Part shown: positions 25,383-34,417 of the stretch, piece after piece
Layout of the letters: each line of letters begins with the position of its first letter
Numbering within the stretch: the first letter of the stretch is position 1
Origin: an uncultured bacterium
GTDB taxonomy: Bacteria; Verrucomicrobiota; Kiritimatiellia; CAIKKV01; CAIJXV01
DNA: 64,000 bases
Reading direction: 5' to 3'
Assembly (NCBI GenBank): GCA_903824675.1
Contig: CAIJXV010000116.1
Location: forward strand, 47,379-111,378
Position numbers and translations under genes: made by a program
Notes under the pieces: generated by a model
What the model was told of the DNA's origin: nothing
The model's input: only the letters and a program-made list of their open reading frames with translations
The model's database searches: none

Positions 25383-26095
25383 ACACCAATCCTCCCCCCC
25401 CTGACGCCCCCCTCATTGAAATGCGCGATGTGGTAAAAACCTATTCCACCGGAGATCTGGACGGAGCCGGCGGCACCGTGCTTGCCGGTATTAATCTGCG
25501 CGTCCTGTCCGGGGATTCGATCGCCATTACCGGCCCCTCCGGATCCGGAAAAAGTACGCTCCTCCATCTTATGGGCGGACTGGACGAACCCTCGATGGGC
25601 ACCATCACCCTCCGCGGCCACCTGCTTAAAAATTTAACCGAGGATCAGCGGTCCCGTCTGCGGGGCCATGAAATCGGGTTTGTCTTCCAATCCCATCATC
25701 TCCTGCCCCAGTGTACGGTGCTCGAAAATATTCTCCTGCCCGCCGCCATCAATGACCTGGCCTCCCCCGCGGCCCTCACCGAGCGAGCCCATCATCTGCT
25801 CGACCGGACGGGATTGGAACAACTCGCCCACCGGTTCCCGTCCGAACTCTCCGGCGGCGAGCGCCAACGGGTCGCCGTGCTTCGCGCCTTGATCAATTCG
25901 CCCTCCATCCTCTTGGCCGATGAACCCACCGGCGCCCTGGATGCCGATACGGCCCAATCCCTCGTCGATCTGCTCCGCGATCTCCAACAAGCCGAAAACC
26001 TTGCATTGGTTCTCGTCACACATGCCCCCGCCATTGCCCACAACATGGCCCGACAGTGGTCGTTGAACCAGGGTCACCTGGAAATCCGCTCGTGA
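25379..26095 (+). CDS. ABC transporter ATP-binding protein (LolD/MacB type)
   Basis: A 238-residue ATPase of the LolD/MacB/FtsE group, with Walker A GPSGSGKS, Q-loop FVFQSHHL, signature LSGGERQR, Walker B LLADEPTGALD and the switch His in VLVTHAP. LolD-type ATPases power mechanotransmission permeases that extract lipoproteins or move periplasmic substrates; they do not form channels. It overlaps the glycosyltransferase stop by 4 bp and is itself overlapped by the permease (GTGA at 26092). The immediate FtsX-type permease partner supports this class. Confidence 0.95.
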   Translation: MNTNPPPPDAPLIEMRDVVKTYSTGDLDGAGGTVLAGINLRVLSGDSIAITGPSGSGKSTLLHLMGGLDEPSMGTITLRGHLLKNLTEDQRSRLRGHEIGFVFQSHHLLPQCTVLENILLPAAINDLASPAALTERAHHLLDRTGLEQLAHRFPSELSGGERQRVAVLRALINSPSILLADEPTGALDADTAQSLVDLLRDLQQAENLALVLVTHAPAIAHNMARQWSLNQGHLEIRS

Positions 26096-29000
26096 ACATT
26101 CCTCTCCTCCGCTGGAATCTACGGCGCTTTCGCCACCTCACCTGGCCCATCCTGGCCGGGGCCGCGCTGACGGCGGTCGTCCTGACCGTCGCCCTCCTCC
26201 TGGGCGACACTCTGCGCGCCTGGCACCTGCGACTGGAATCCTGCCGTCTCGGCACCATTCATAGCGTTCTGAGTGGCGGCGACCGATTCTTCCGCGCAGC
26301 CCTCGCCGACCAGTTCTCTCCGGCCAGAGTCGCGCCCATCCTCCAAGTCGATGGATCGCTGGAGTCGCCCGATCATGCGGCATATCCCGTAAACACCCGT
26401 ATCCTGGGCGTCGATGCGCGCTTCTGGAAATTCAGTCCCGCCGGACAACCCCCCGCGGGTTTTGCTGGCCAGGGTGTTTATATCAATGCCACCCTCGCCG
26501 ATCGGCTCAATGTCGATATCGGCGACGAAATTCTCATCCGCGCCTCCGCTGATTCATTCGGCCCCTCTGAATTGCAACTGCGCTTTGCTGCGCCCGTCCC
26601 CCGCACCCTGCGCCGTAAAGTGTCCGGCCTGCTCAATCCCGATCTATTCAGCCGATTCAATCTCCACCAGGACGAACGCGCCCAACCGCTGCTCATCCTC
26701 GGACTCGGCGAACTTCAATCCCTCCTCCAGAAACCCGGCAAAGCCAATCTATTGATCTCCGATTCCCCGGCAACCGAACCGCTTAACACCGCCTTCCGTT
26801 CGGCATTCACCCTGGAAGATACCGGATCGCAATCCTCTCCCGTCCTCGAACAAGATGAATGGGAGATTAACTCCCGCCGTATCTTTCTCGATGCCCCCAT
26901 CGGCCGTGCCGCCACCCGGGCCGGACTCAATGCCGAGGGCATCCTGACGTACTTTGTCACCGGCCTCGCCACCGCCTCCAACGTCACCCCTTATTCAATG
27001 GTCACCGCCCTCCCGGCTTCCCGCCTGCCGGTCGATCTGGCAGATGACCAAATCCTGATTCACCCGTGGCTCGCCCAAGACCTCGCCCTAACCCCGGGTG
27101 ACACTCTGACCCTTCACTATTATATTCCTTCTTCAAATCGGAGACTCATCGAAACCCAGGCCGTTTTCAAGGTCCATTCCATCCTTGCCGATTCCAGCCC
27201 ACTGCTCGATTCCACGCTCGTCCCCGATTTCCCCGGCCTCCAGGAGGTCAACCAGTGCTCCGATTGGAAACCCGATTTCCCTATCGACTTAAACCGTATC
27301 CGCCCCCGGGATGAAGCCTATTGGAAAAGCTTTCGCGCCATCCCAAAGGCCTTCATCACGCTCGCGGCCGGACAAGCCCTCTGGTCCAATCCCTATGGCG
27401 ATCTGACCGCTATCCGCTTCCATATTTCAGCGGCAAATTCCTCTGAAGAACTGGACGCTGCAATTGCCCAACACCTCGATCCTCGCGATCTGGGGCTGAT
27501 CTGGAGCCCCGTCCATCCGTCCTCCCCGGAAACCGTTCAGGATTTTGGATCTCTATTTCTCGGGTTAAGCATTTTTCTGGCTCTGGCAGCACTTGCCCTG
27601 ACTTCACTCGCCTGGAATCTTGAACTTTCGCGGCGAATTCCGGAAATCGGGCTTCTCCGGGCCATTGGTTTTTCACCTGGACGAATCACCCGCCTTTTCC
27701 AACTCGAAATCCTCATCGGCATTGCCTTGGGCGCATTCATTGGTCTTATTCTGGGCTCTGGACTGGTTGCCGGCTTCCTCCAACACCTCGAGGGTTTATT
27801 TGAAAAAATCCCGGATGGCCCACTCCCCTCGCTTGTTTTTTCAGGAACCCTTCCATTCAAGGTCATCGGGGGAACCTTGATCGCCGCCCTCTTCTGCACG
27901 TTTTTCAGAATCCGTTCGCTTTGCCGCCAACCGATCACCCATTTGCTCCAGGGCCGTTTATCGACCCCGAAAGATTTTTCACGATCCCGACAACGCGTAC
28001 TCCTTTTCAGCCTTCTCGCACTCTTCGTGGTTTGCGGGGCTGGCGTAACCGCCTTCAAGGCGTTTTCCGCCTCCCCCGAACAATTACCGATACTGGCCCT
28101 CGGGGCTGGCACCGCAGGACTGCTCGGCGGTCTCCTGGCTACCGCAGCCGGCCTGGCCCGTCCGATTGATTCTGCCCACCCAGGCCTGCCCGGACTCCTG
28201 CGCCTGGGATTACGCGACGCCACCCGCAATCCGGACCGCAGCCTGACCGTCATCGGCATCGCCGCTACCGGAGTATTCCTTGTCATCGCGGTCAATGTTT
28301 TTCATCGCAACCCCTTTCATCAAGCGGACCGGCGCGACTCGGGAACCGGCGGATTCACCCTTTATGCCGAAGCCAGCGCCGCCCAACACCGCCTCCTGCA
28401 CGATGTCCGCGACCACCGCTGGGATCTGTTGGGACCGGCCCTGTCCCCCGCTTATGTTATGCCGTTGCGATTGCGACCCGGCGACGATGCGTCCTGCCGT
28501 TCCGCACTCCGATCGCACCGCCCCCCCCTCCTCGGCGTTCCCTCTGAATCCCTGCAAAAACGGGGAGCATTTCACCTCCTCCGCGTTCTCCCCGGTCTGG
28601 ATCCCTCCCAAGGTTGGCGTCTATTGCAACACCCGCTTCCGGACGGCGCACTACCGGTTTTCGGCGATGTGACCACTCTCGCTTGGGGCCTGCATCAATC
28701 CCTCGGGGCTCTCGTGGAATCAACTACCGATCGAGGTAAAATCATCCACCTGCGAATCATCGGCGAACTGGGCGATTCGATCCTGCAAGGCGTGCTGATC
28801 ATGGATGAATCCCTCCTGCTTCAGGCTTTCCCTTCCGATCCGGGTCCCCGGCGATTTCTGATCGATTCCCCACCCACCTACGCCGCAGAAGCCGTTCATC
28901 TTCTGAACCGAGAATACAGCGCCGAGGGTTTGCTGGCCGAGCGCGCCGTCGACCGGCTTCAGTCGCTTTACGCCGTGGAAGCCCGTTACCTGGCCATTTT

Positions 29001-29364
29001 TCAATTGCTCGGATCGGTTGGATTGGTTTTCGGCGCCGTCGCATTGGGCCTGATCCTCTTGCAACAGGCCCGTGAACGACGCCAGGAAATAGGGCTGTTA
29101 CGCGCGGTCGGTTGGCGACCGTCAACCATCGCCCGTCTGCTGGCCGCCGAACAATTCTGGCTCTTATCCACCGGGGTTGGGCTCGGCACCCTCGCGGGTT
29201 GCTTGACCGCTCTGCCCTGGCTCCTGCGTCAGGGCGGACATCTTCCCTGGCTCATGTTGATCGCCTGTCTGGTCGGCATGCTCGTCGTCGGTCTGGCCGG
29301 ACTCGGCCTGACCGCCCGACGCGCCGTTCATCATTCCGTCTGCGAGTTGATCCGAGAAGAGTGA
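26092..29364 (+). CDS. Giant FtsX/MacB-type ABC permease (two FtsX domains in one chain)
   Basis: A 1090-residue permease. After one N-terminal membrane helix (ILAGAALTAVVLTVALLLG) comes a periplasmic domain of some 450 residues. The first FtsX core follows (SLFLGLSIFLALAALALTSLAWNL type helices and RIPEIGLLRAIGFSPGRI). A second pair of helices and a second periplasmic domain lead to the terminal FtsX core (RRQEIGLLRAVGWRPSTIAR). The repeated EIGLLRA(I/V)G coupling motifs mark the two ATPase contact loops. Usual LolC/MacB permeases carry one such core. The start is GTG 26092, overlapping the ATPase stop; ATG 26056 is inside the ATPase gene. It probably forms a complete exporter with the 25379 ATPase, lacking a visible fusion protein. 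Confidence 0.9.
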   Translation: MNIPLLRWNLRRFRHLTWPILAGAALTAVVLTVALLLGDTLRAWHLRLESCRLGTIHSVLSGGDRFFRAALADQFSPARVAPILQVDGSLESPDHAAYPVNTRILGVDARFWKFSPAGQPPAGFAGQGVYINATLADRLNVDIGDEILIRASADSFGPSELQLRFAAPVPRTLRRKVSGLLNPDLFSRFNLHQDERAQPLLILGLGELQSLLQKPGKANLLISDSPATEPLNTAFRSAFTLEDTGSQSSPVLEQDEWEINSRRIFLDAPIGRAATRAGLNAEGILTYFVTGLATASNVTPYSMVTALPASRLPVDLADDQILIHPWLAQDLALTPGDTLTLHYYIPSSNRRLIETQAVFKVHSILADSSPLLDSTLVPDFPGLQEVNQCSDWKPDFPIDLNRIRPRDEAYWKSFRAIPKAFITLAAGQALWSNPYGDLTAIRFHISAANSSEELDAAIAQHLDPRDLGLIWSPVHPSSPETVQDFGSLFLGLSIFLALAALALTSLAWNLELSRRIPEIGLLRAIGFSPGRITRLFQLEILIGIALGAFIGLILGSGLVAGFLQHLEGLFEKIPDGPLPSLVFSGTLPFKVIGGTLIAALFCTFFRIRSLCRQPITHLLQGRLSTPKDFSRSRQRVLLFSLLALFVVCGAGVTAFKAFSASPEQLPILALGAGTAGLLGGLLATAAGLARPIDSAHPGLPGLLRLGLRDATRNPDRSLTVIGIAATGVFLVIAVNVFHRNPFHQADRRDSGTGGFTLYAEASAAQHRLLHDVRDHRWDLLGPALSPAYVMPLRLRPGDDASCRSALRSHRPPLLGVPSESLQKRGAFHLLRVLPGLDPSQGWRLLQHPLPDGALPVFGDVTTLAWGLHQSLGALVESTTDRGKIIHLRIIGELGDSILQGVLIMDESLLLQAFPSDPGPRRFLIDSPPTYAAEAVHLLNREYSAEGLLAERAVDRLQSLYAVEARYLAIFQLLGSVGLVFGAVALGLILLQQARERRQEIGLLRAVGWRPSTIARLLAAEQFWLLSTGVGLGTLAGCLTALPWLLRQGGHLPWLMLIACLVGMLVVGLAGLGLTARRAVHHSVCELIREE

Positions 29365-29814
29365 TTGACGCACGAAACGGAACGAAGCCCCTAACGTCCG
29401 CGTCGGTTTTTCAAAAAGAAGGACTCTCCCATCCGGGTGGCTCAGGAGGCACCCGCACTGGCCCTAGGCGCAGCTGCGATTCGGTGCACAGAAACCGACT
29501 AAAGGGCCTTAACACCAACCGTTTTCAATCGATGTCGGCCCGCCCTCTGCGGCGGGCGTCTGGAGTTGGAGGGGGCTGGATCCGCAGACGCCGGGCGCAG
29601 AGGCCCGGCCTACACCAACGGGGAATCGGGTTGTGGGCGAAGCCCCACCAAGGTGTTAATTAAGGGAATAGGCGAATTTGCACCAAATCGCAGATGCTCC
29701 TCAGGCCCTACAAACTTGGACGAAGAGATTGAAAGCGCCCCGAAACCATGATAGGTTTAACCCATGTATCAATTGACCTAGGCGAATCAACTCAACCTGC
29801 GCCCCCCCGAGATC
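29365..29814. other. Intergenic region with the second inverted-repeat element
   Basis: This 450-bp gap separates the ABC permease from the potassium transporter gene. Positions 29467-29698 are copy 2 of the terminal-inverted-repeat element. The plus-strand frame running 29112-29663 is an artefact spanning the permease end and the repeat. The parts at 29365-29466 and 29699-29814 show nothing I can identify. Confidence 0.65.
29467..29698. repeat. MITE/REP-like element, copy 2, inverted relative to copy 1
   Basis: It begins GGCGCAGCTGCGATTCGGTG and ends with the inverse of GGAGCATCTGCGATTTGGTG; the terminal repeats agree at about 19 of 22 positions. Read on the plus strand it matches the reverse complement of copy 1 over its length, including CAGAAACCG, TTTTCAATCGATGTCGG and the GCCGGGC-GCAGAG-GCCCGGC hairpin at about 29588-29609. 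Copy 1 has that hairpin twice; here the second unit is replaced by unrelated sequence (around 29622-29680). No transposase is encoded. Confidence 0.8.
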
Positions 29815-31764
29815 TTGCAAGGTTTGATCCGTGGGCGTGTGCGCAGCCTACAGAATCAGTATGTTGTGAATAGGATCGAACTCAACGAGCCGAAGAACGC
29901 GACGGGAAGGCATTTGTATCTTCTCGCACTCGGAGCCATCGGCATCGTTTACGGCGATATCGGGACGAGTCCCCTCTATGCCTTCCGGGAATGTTTTGCC
30001 GGGACCCATGGAGTTCCGGCGTCTCCCGAGAACATCCTCGGCATCCTCTCCCTGATTTTCTGGTCCCTCATCCTGATCATCTCCATCAAATACCTGATGT
30101 TCCTGTTGAAAGCCGACAACAAAGGCGAAGGAGGCATTCTGGCGCTCATGGCGTTGGTTCAACGGGAAAAGAGTCATGGCCGGAATTGGACGGGCATCAT
30201 GACGATTATCGGCATTATCGGGGCGGCGCTACTGTATGGGGACGGGATCATCACGCCATCCATCTCGGTCTTGAGTGCGGTGGAAGGGCTCAATGTGGCG
30301 ACCCACCGCTTCGAACCCTACATCATCTATATTTCACTGGCGACCCTAACCGGCCTCTTCATGGTGCAACGAAAAGGAACCTCCAAGATCGGCGCGGTCT
30401 TTGGCCCCGTGCTTCTGGTATGGTTCCTGGTTATCGGCCTATTGGGTATTGCCGCCATACTGAAGAATCCCGGCATCATCATCGCGGTGAACCCGTTCTA
30501 TGCCGTCAACCTCTTTCTGGAAAACCACTACCAAGGCTTCGTTGTTTTGGGAACCGTCGTACTCTCCATCACCGGTGGTGAAGTGCTTTATGCGGACATG
30601 GGGCATTTCGGCAGAGCGCCCATCCGGATGGGCTGGTTTGCCATCGTGCTCCCCTGCCTGCTCTTCAACTATTTCGGACAGGGAGCTTGTTTACTGGACG
30701 ATCCCGGCGCTTCACAAAATCTATTCTACCGGATTGTGCCGGCATCCTTGATTTATCCGATGGTCGTTTTGGCAACCTGTGCCACCGTCATCGCCTCTCA
30801 AGCGGTCATTTCCGGCGCTTTTTCCCTCACCCGCCAGGCGATTCAACTCGGGTTCAGTCCACGCCTCCGGATCATCCACACGTCCTCGCTGGAAATCGGC
30901 CAGGTCTATCTTCCCGCGGTCAATGTTGCGCTTTTCCTGGGCACCTCCATCCTGATCCTGGGATTCAAGAGCTCGGGGAATCTGGCGGGAGCCTACGGGG
31001 TTGCCGTATCGGGAACCATGCTGCTCACCACCATCCTCGCCCTTTTCATCGCCCGGAAAATCTGGCCGGTACATCTGGCCATCCTGATCCCGGTGGCCAC
31101 GTTCTTCATTCTGGCCAACATCGCCTTTTTCCTCTCGTGCATTCTCAAAATCAAATATGGCGGATGGATCCCCGTGCTCATTGCGGCGATCGTGTATCTG
31201 CTCATGTATACCTGGAAACGCTACCGGGAGGTGCTGCGAAAAATAATCGAGGCGCAGTCGCTTCCCGTCGACCTGTTCATCAAGGACATCCAAGCCAGCA
31301 AACCGCACCAGGTGCCCGGAACCGCGGTCTTCCTCAGCGGAAATTCAAACGGTATCCCCAGAACCCTGCTCCATAATTTCAAACACAATAAAATCCTGCA
31401 CCGCACCACGGTCCTGATGTCCGTGAAGAATGAGGACGTCCCCTTTATTCCCGAAGATAAACGCACGGAGATCGAGAACCTCGGGTGTGGACTCTACCGC
31501 GTCATCTTGAGATATGGATTCAGCGAGGATCCCAATATTCCCCAGGCCCTATCGAAGATCAAGACCCAAGCGATTAACTTCAATCCGATGCAGACCACGT
31601 TTTTCCTCGGCCGGGAGACCCTTATCATTTCGCCGGGTAAATATTTCTCCCATTTCCCAAAAATGATCTTCTCCTTCTTGTCGAAAAACTCTTTCGATGC
31701 CAGTAAATTCTACAAAATCCCGCCCAACCGGGTCATAGAACTCGGCCTGCAAATCGAGATATGA
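29815..31764 (+). CDS. kup: Low-affinity potassium uptake protein Kup
   Basis: A 649-residue K+ symporter of the KUP/HAK family. The N-terminal signature LALGAIGIVYGDIGTSPLYA is followed by about twelve membrane helices (to about residue 460). A cytoplasmic C-terminal domain follows, with TAVFLSGNSNGIPRTLLHNF and TTFFLGRET, as in Kup/TrkD. It imports potassium with protons. The start is uncertain: TTG 29815 is the longest open start, and GTG 29866 would give a leader closer to that of E. coli Kup; neither has a clear ribosome site. It stands alone, converging on apbE. Confidence 0.96.
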   Translation: MQGLIRGRVRSLQNQYVVNRIELNEPKNATGRHLYLLALGAIGIVYGDIGTSPLYAFRECFAGTHGVPASPENILGILSLIFWSLILIISIKYLMFLLKADNKGEGGILALMALVQREKSHGRNWTGIMTIIGIIGAALLYGDGIITPSISVLSAVEGLNVATHRFEPYIIYISLATLTGLFMVQRKGTSKIGAVFGPVLLVWFLVIGLLGIAAILKNPGIIIAVNPFYAVNLFLENHYQGFVVLGTVVLSITGGEVLYADMGHFGRAPIRMGWFAIVLPCLLFNYFGQGACLLDDPGASQNLFYRIVPASLIYPMVVLATCATVIASQAVISGAFSLTRQAIQLGFSPRLRIIHTSSLEIGQVYLPAVNVALFLGTSILILGFKSSGNLAGAYGVAVSGTMLLTTILALFIARKIWPVHLAILIPVATFFILANIAFFLSCILKIKYGGWIPVLIAAIVYLLMYTWKRYREVLRKIIEAQSLPVDLFIKDIQASKPHQVPGTAVFLSGNSNGIPRTLLHNFKHNKILHRTTVLMSVKNEDVPFIPEDKRTEIENLGCGLYRVILRYGFSEDPNIPQALSKIKTQAINFNPMQTTFFLGRETLIISPGKYFSHFPKMIFSFLSKNSFDASKFYKIPPNRVIELGLQIEI

Positions 31765-31813
31765 TTTCTGCATTTCGGGAAGTCCCTGTCTTCGTATGCG
31801 CCCGGCTCGAATT

Positions 31814-32869
31814 TTAGGGATGATTTATTTTCAATAACCCGCGCCATTCGGGCACCGGCTGAAACACCTTCGCCAATCCGGGGGTGACCCGGATTTCGTG
31901 CGGCTCACGGTCCGGCACCCATAAGGCTTCGATCCCGGGATGGTCCGCCAACAAAGCCTGGCCGGCTTCGATGCCCACAATAAAAAGAATCGTCGACCAG
32001 GCATCGGCCTCGGTCGCCGTGGGAGCCAACACCGTAACCCCGGCCATGCCTTCCACCGGCCGGCTGGTGCGCGGATCGAGGATGTGCGCATAGCGGTGCC
32101 CCTCAATCATCATAAACCGTTCGTAATTGCCCGAAGTGGCCACCGCCTGGCCCGGCACCAATTCCAAATGTCCCATAACGGAATCGCCATCGAATGGATT
32201 CCGCACCCCAACCCGCCACAGCCGATCAGATGCGGGTCGGCCCATCACGCGCATGTTCCCCCCCAGATTGATCAGCACATTCTGCCCGCCTTCCGCCTGA
32301 ACCCGCGTCCAGGCGCAGTCGACCGCATATCCTTTGGCAATTCCGCCCAGATCGACAAACATCCCGGGTTCGCGCATCGCCACCCGACTCGCATCCAAAA
32401 TGATCAACTGAAACCCCACCCGTTTCCGCGCCTCCTCCAATGCCTTCTCGTCCGGAAGTCCTCGCGGAACTTTCCCCCCGCTAAAACCCCATAGTCGGAC
32501 CAAGGGTCCGATGGTGACATCAAACGCACCCCCGCTCACTTCGCCGTAATGGATCGCCTGTTTCAAGATCACGCGGGTCGCCGGCGAGATTGCGACGGGA
32601 TTTGTCCCGGCCGCATTCAACCGCGAAATCTCGCTGTCCGGCCGGTAAATGCTCAAGCGGCCCTCCAAATCCGCAAACTCGGCACGCACCTCGCGTTCAA
32701 CCGTCTCCGGAGACACCATCTCATCCGCCCCGGTCCGGATTGACGCCAAGGTTCCCATCGCCATGAATTCACGAGGAGGCGTGGCTTCCTGCCGACCCCT
32801 GCATCCGACCGCAGCCATCACCGCGCAGAGGCAAAAGATCAGGCCATAATTAAGAACAGGGTGTTTCAT
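31814..32869 (-). CDS. apbE: FAD:protein FMN transferase (ApbE), lipoprotein
   Basis: A 351-residue ApbE. The signal peptide ends in the lipobox AAVGC (Cys23), then come the family markers FMAMGTLASI, GGIAKGYAVD, LINLGGNMRV, TSGNYERF, RYAHILDPRT and TEADAWSTIL, including Mg-binding and FAD-binding positions. ApbE attaches FMN to a Thr or Ser of target proteins such as Na+-NQR or Rnf subunits in the periplasm. No such target is adjacent. The membrane TPR-like protein gene lies 51 bp upstream on the same strand, so the two may be co-transcribed. Confidence 0.95.
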   Translation of the reverse strand: MKHPVLNYGLIFCLCAVMAAVGCRGRQEATPPREFMAMGTLASIRTGADEMVSPETVEREVRAEFADLEGRLSIYRPDSEISRLNAAGTNPVAISPATRVILKQAIHYGEVSGGAFDVTIGPLVRLWGFSGGKVPRGLPDEKALEEARKRVGFQLIILDASRVAMREPGMFVDLGGIAKGYAVDCAWTRVQAEGGQNVLINLGGNMRVMGRPASDRLWRVGVRNPFDGDSVMGHLELVPGQAVATSGNYERFMMIEGHRYAHILDPRTSRPVEGMAGVTVLAPTATEADAWSTILFIVGIEAGQALLADHPGIEALWVPDREPHEIRVTPGLAKVFQPVPEWRGLLKINHP

Positions 32870-32920
32870 AATAATCGGGGATCACGACGGCCGATGAGAA
32901 GGCGGGCTTCACGACCGCTC

Positions 32921-34309
32921 TCACTGCAGCCCCCCCTCTCCCTTTAAACGCGCCTGCCAGGCCGGGGACACCTCGTGCCGCACCTGGGTCAAGGCTTCCT
33001 GCTGAATCTGACGCAAGGCCGCTTCCGGATTCGCCGGCCGGGCTTCCGGACGCTGGGCGGAAAGCCAACCGGTCCAGAGCAGACCGGCCCATCGCCGGTA
33101 ACCGGCCGCCGCCGGTTCCAAACCCGCCCCCGTCGCCCGATAAGATTGCGCCCACGCTTCGAAAACCATTCCCAGCGCCTGGGAGGACTTCACGGATTGC
33201 ATGCGCAGCGACGCATACCGACGGGCAAATTCCTCGGGCGTGGAGGCGGATGCCAGGTTCGGATGCCGGGATCGGCGCAGTTCCCACAAGGCTTCCGCCT
33301 GCTCCCGCCGATCGAAGGTGACCGAAAGCAGAATGGCATCGCCTAAAAAACCCTCGTGCAGCGCGTCGAGAAATTCCCGATCCGGATGCGACATGGCACT
33401 TTCCAGGGAACGCACGGCACTCAGCGCCAAATCGAGATCCGGCAACCGTATCAGGGTTTCGCCATCCGGCGACATCACCAGCGTCCCCCGGCGAAACAGT
33501 TCAATCATGGAGGAATAAATCAACCGTTCACACGGCAGGGAACCTTTATCGCCGGCGGCAGCCAATCCACACACCGCCCAATAAACCGCGTGCGTTTCCG
33601 GCAACCGCCAATCCAAGTCGCCAAAGCGATGCCGGACAATATCCATAATCCGGGGATCCAACCGATACTCGGCGAACAATCGTTCCCTGACCTTGGAATC
33701 GATACTCCCCTGGCCGGTCCGGTACCGCCCCCCGGGCAGGATCGCCTCAATTCCACGAGCCAGCTCACGCCGGTAATAGGGCGCCGCAGAATCGGATGAT
33801 CCGCCGATCTTGTGCTGATAAATCCAACCGACCTCCCAATACATCCGGGAATCGCCCGCATTCCAGTGCACGCCTTCGTCGCGCAGCAGCCGCAACCCAT
33901 TTTGGACCCAGCGCCACCGATCGGCGGGATCGGCGAACAAGGCGCTGATGTTATAGGCCATATTCCAGGCGTGATAAACCCAGGTCTCGGTGAATTGCGG
34001 CTCCAATTGAGTGATCCAATGCGCAAGCTGAACCATCTCCAGAAATCGACCCTGATCCTGCAAGCGGGCCGCACGCATCCAGAGCGCATCGGCCAACAAA
34101 CCTCGGAACCCGCCCAAACCCAAGGCAATGAAGGCTTGATGCGGAGGAAGCCCCTCCCCTCGAAAGGTCGATGCATTCCCGGTCCGACTGCCCAGAATGG
34201 CACGCGGGCCATAAAGCAGACGCTCGGCCGCCAGGAACAATACCAAACCCGTAGCTAGAATCAGCAGGCTGATCCCTGTTTTTTTGGACATTTTCATCTT
34301 TTCTCCCAA
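32921..34309 (-). CDS. Membrane-anchored helical-repeat (TPR-like) protein
   Basis: A 462-residue protein with one N-terminal membrane helix (GISLLILATGLVLFLAAERL) and a large, mostly helical soluble part. The stretch WMRAARLQDQGRFLEMVQLA followed by HWITQLEPQFTETWVYHAWN has the W/L/A/P spacing of tetratricopeptide repeats. Proteins with this LGGFRGLLADALWM start recur as unnamed PVC proteins. It probably sits on the outer face of the inner membrane as a protein-binding scaffold, but that is inference. It precedes apbE on the same strand and is divergent from gspK. The ATG at 34309 is followed by in-frame ATGs at codons 5 and 7; the exact start is open. Confidence 0.65.
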   Translation of the reverse strand: MGEKMKMSKKTGISLLILATGLVLFLAAERLLYGPRAILGSRTGNASTFRGEGLPPHQAFIALGLGGFRGLLADALWMRAARLQDQGRFLEMVQLAHWITQLEPQFTETWVYHAWNMAYNISALFADPADRWRWVQNGLRLLRDEGVHWNAGDSRMYWEVGWIYQHKIGGSSDSAAPYYRRELARGIEAILPGGRYRTGQGSIDSKVRERLFAEYRLDPRIMDIVRHRFGDLDWRLPETHAVYWAVCGLAAAGDKGSLPCERLIYSSMIELFRRGTLVMSPDGETLIRLPDLDLALSAVRSLESAMSHPDREFLDALHEGFLGDAILLSVTFDRREQAEALWELRRSRHPNLASASTPEEFARRYASLRMQSVKSSQALGMVFEAWAQSYRATGAGLEPAAAGYRRWAGLLWTGWLSAQRPEARPANPEAALRQIQQEALTQVRHEVSPAWQARLKGEGGLQ

Positions 34310-34368
34310 CCGACTTCCCCTAGTGTAGCGACTTGTCCGACACCTTCAAGCAGACATTGAGGGCAGAC

Positions 34369-34396
34369 TGGACTTCCCGGTCTGAGCGTGTATGCT
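34369..34396 (+). promoter_or_regulatory. Possible sigma-70-type promoter of gspK
   Basis: TGGACT (34369-34374) and TATGCT (34391-34396) with a 16-bp spacer. A start near 34403 would place AAAGGA (34403-34408) before GTG 34418. Each box matches the consensus at only four of six positions. Confidence 0.4.
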
Positions 34397-34417
34397 ATCT
34401 CGAAAGGATTGGTTCCG

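Noticed and set aside
29112..29663. 183-codon plus-strand frame running from the permease end into the repeat
   Set aside because: It overlaps the permease in another frame and then reads through repeat copy 2; no family similarity.
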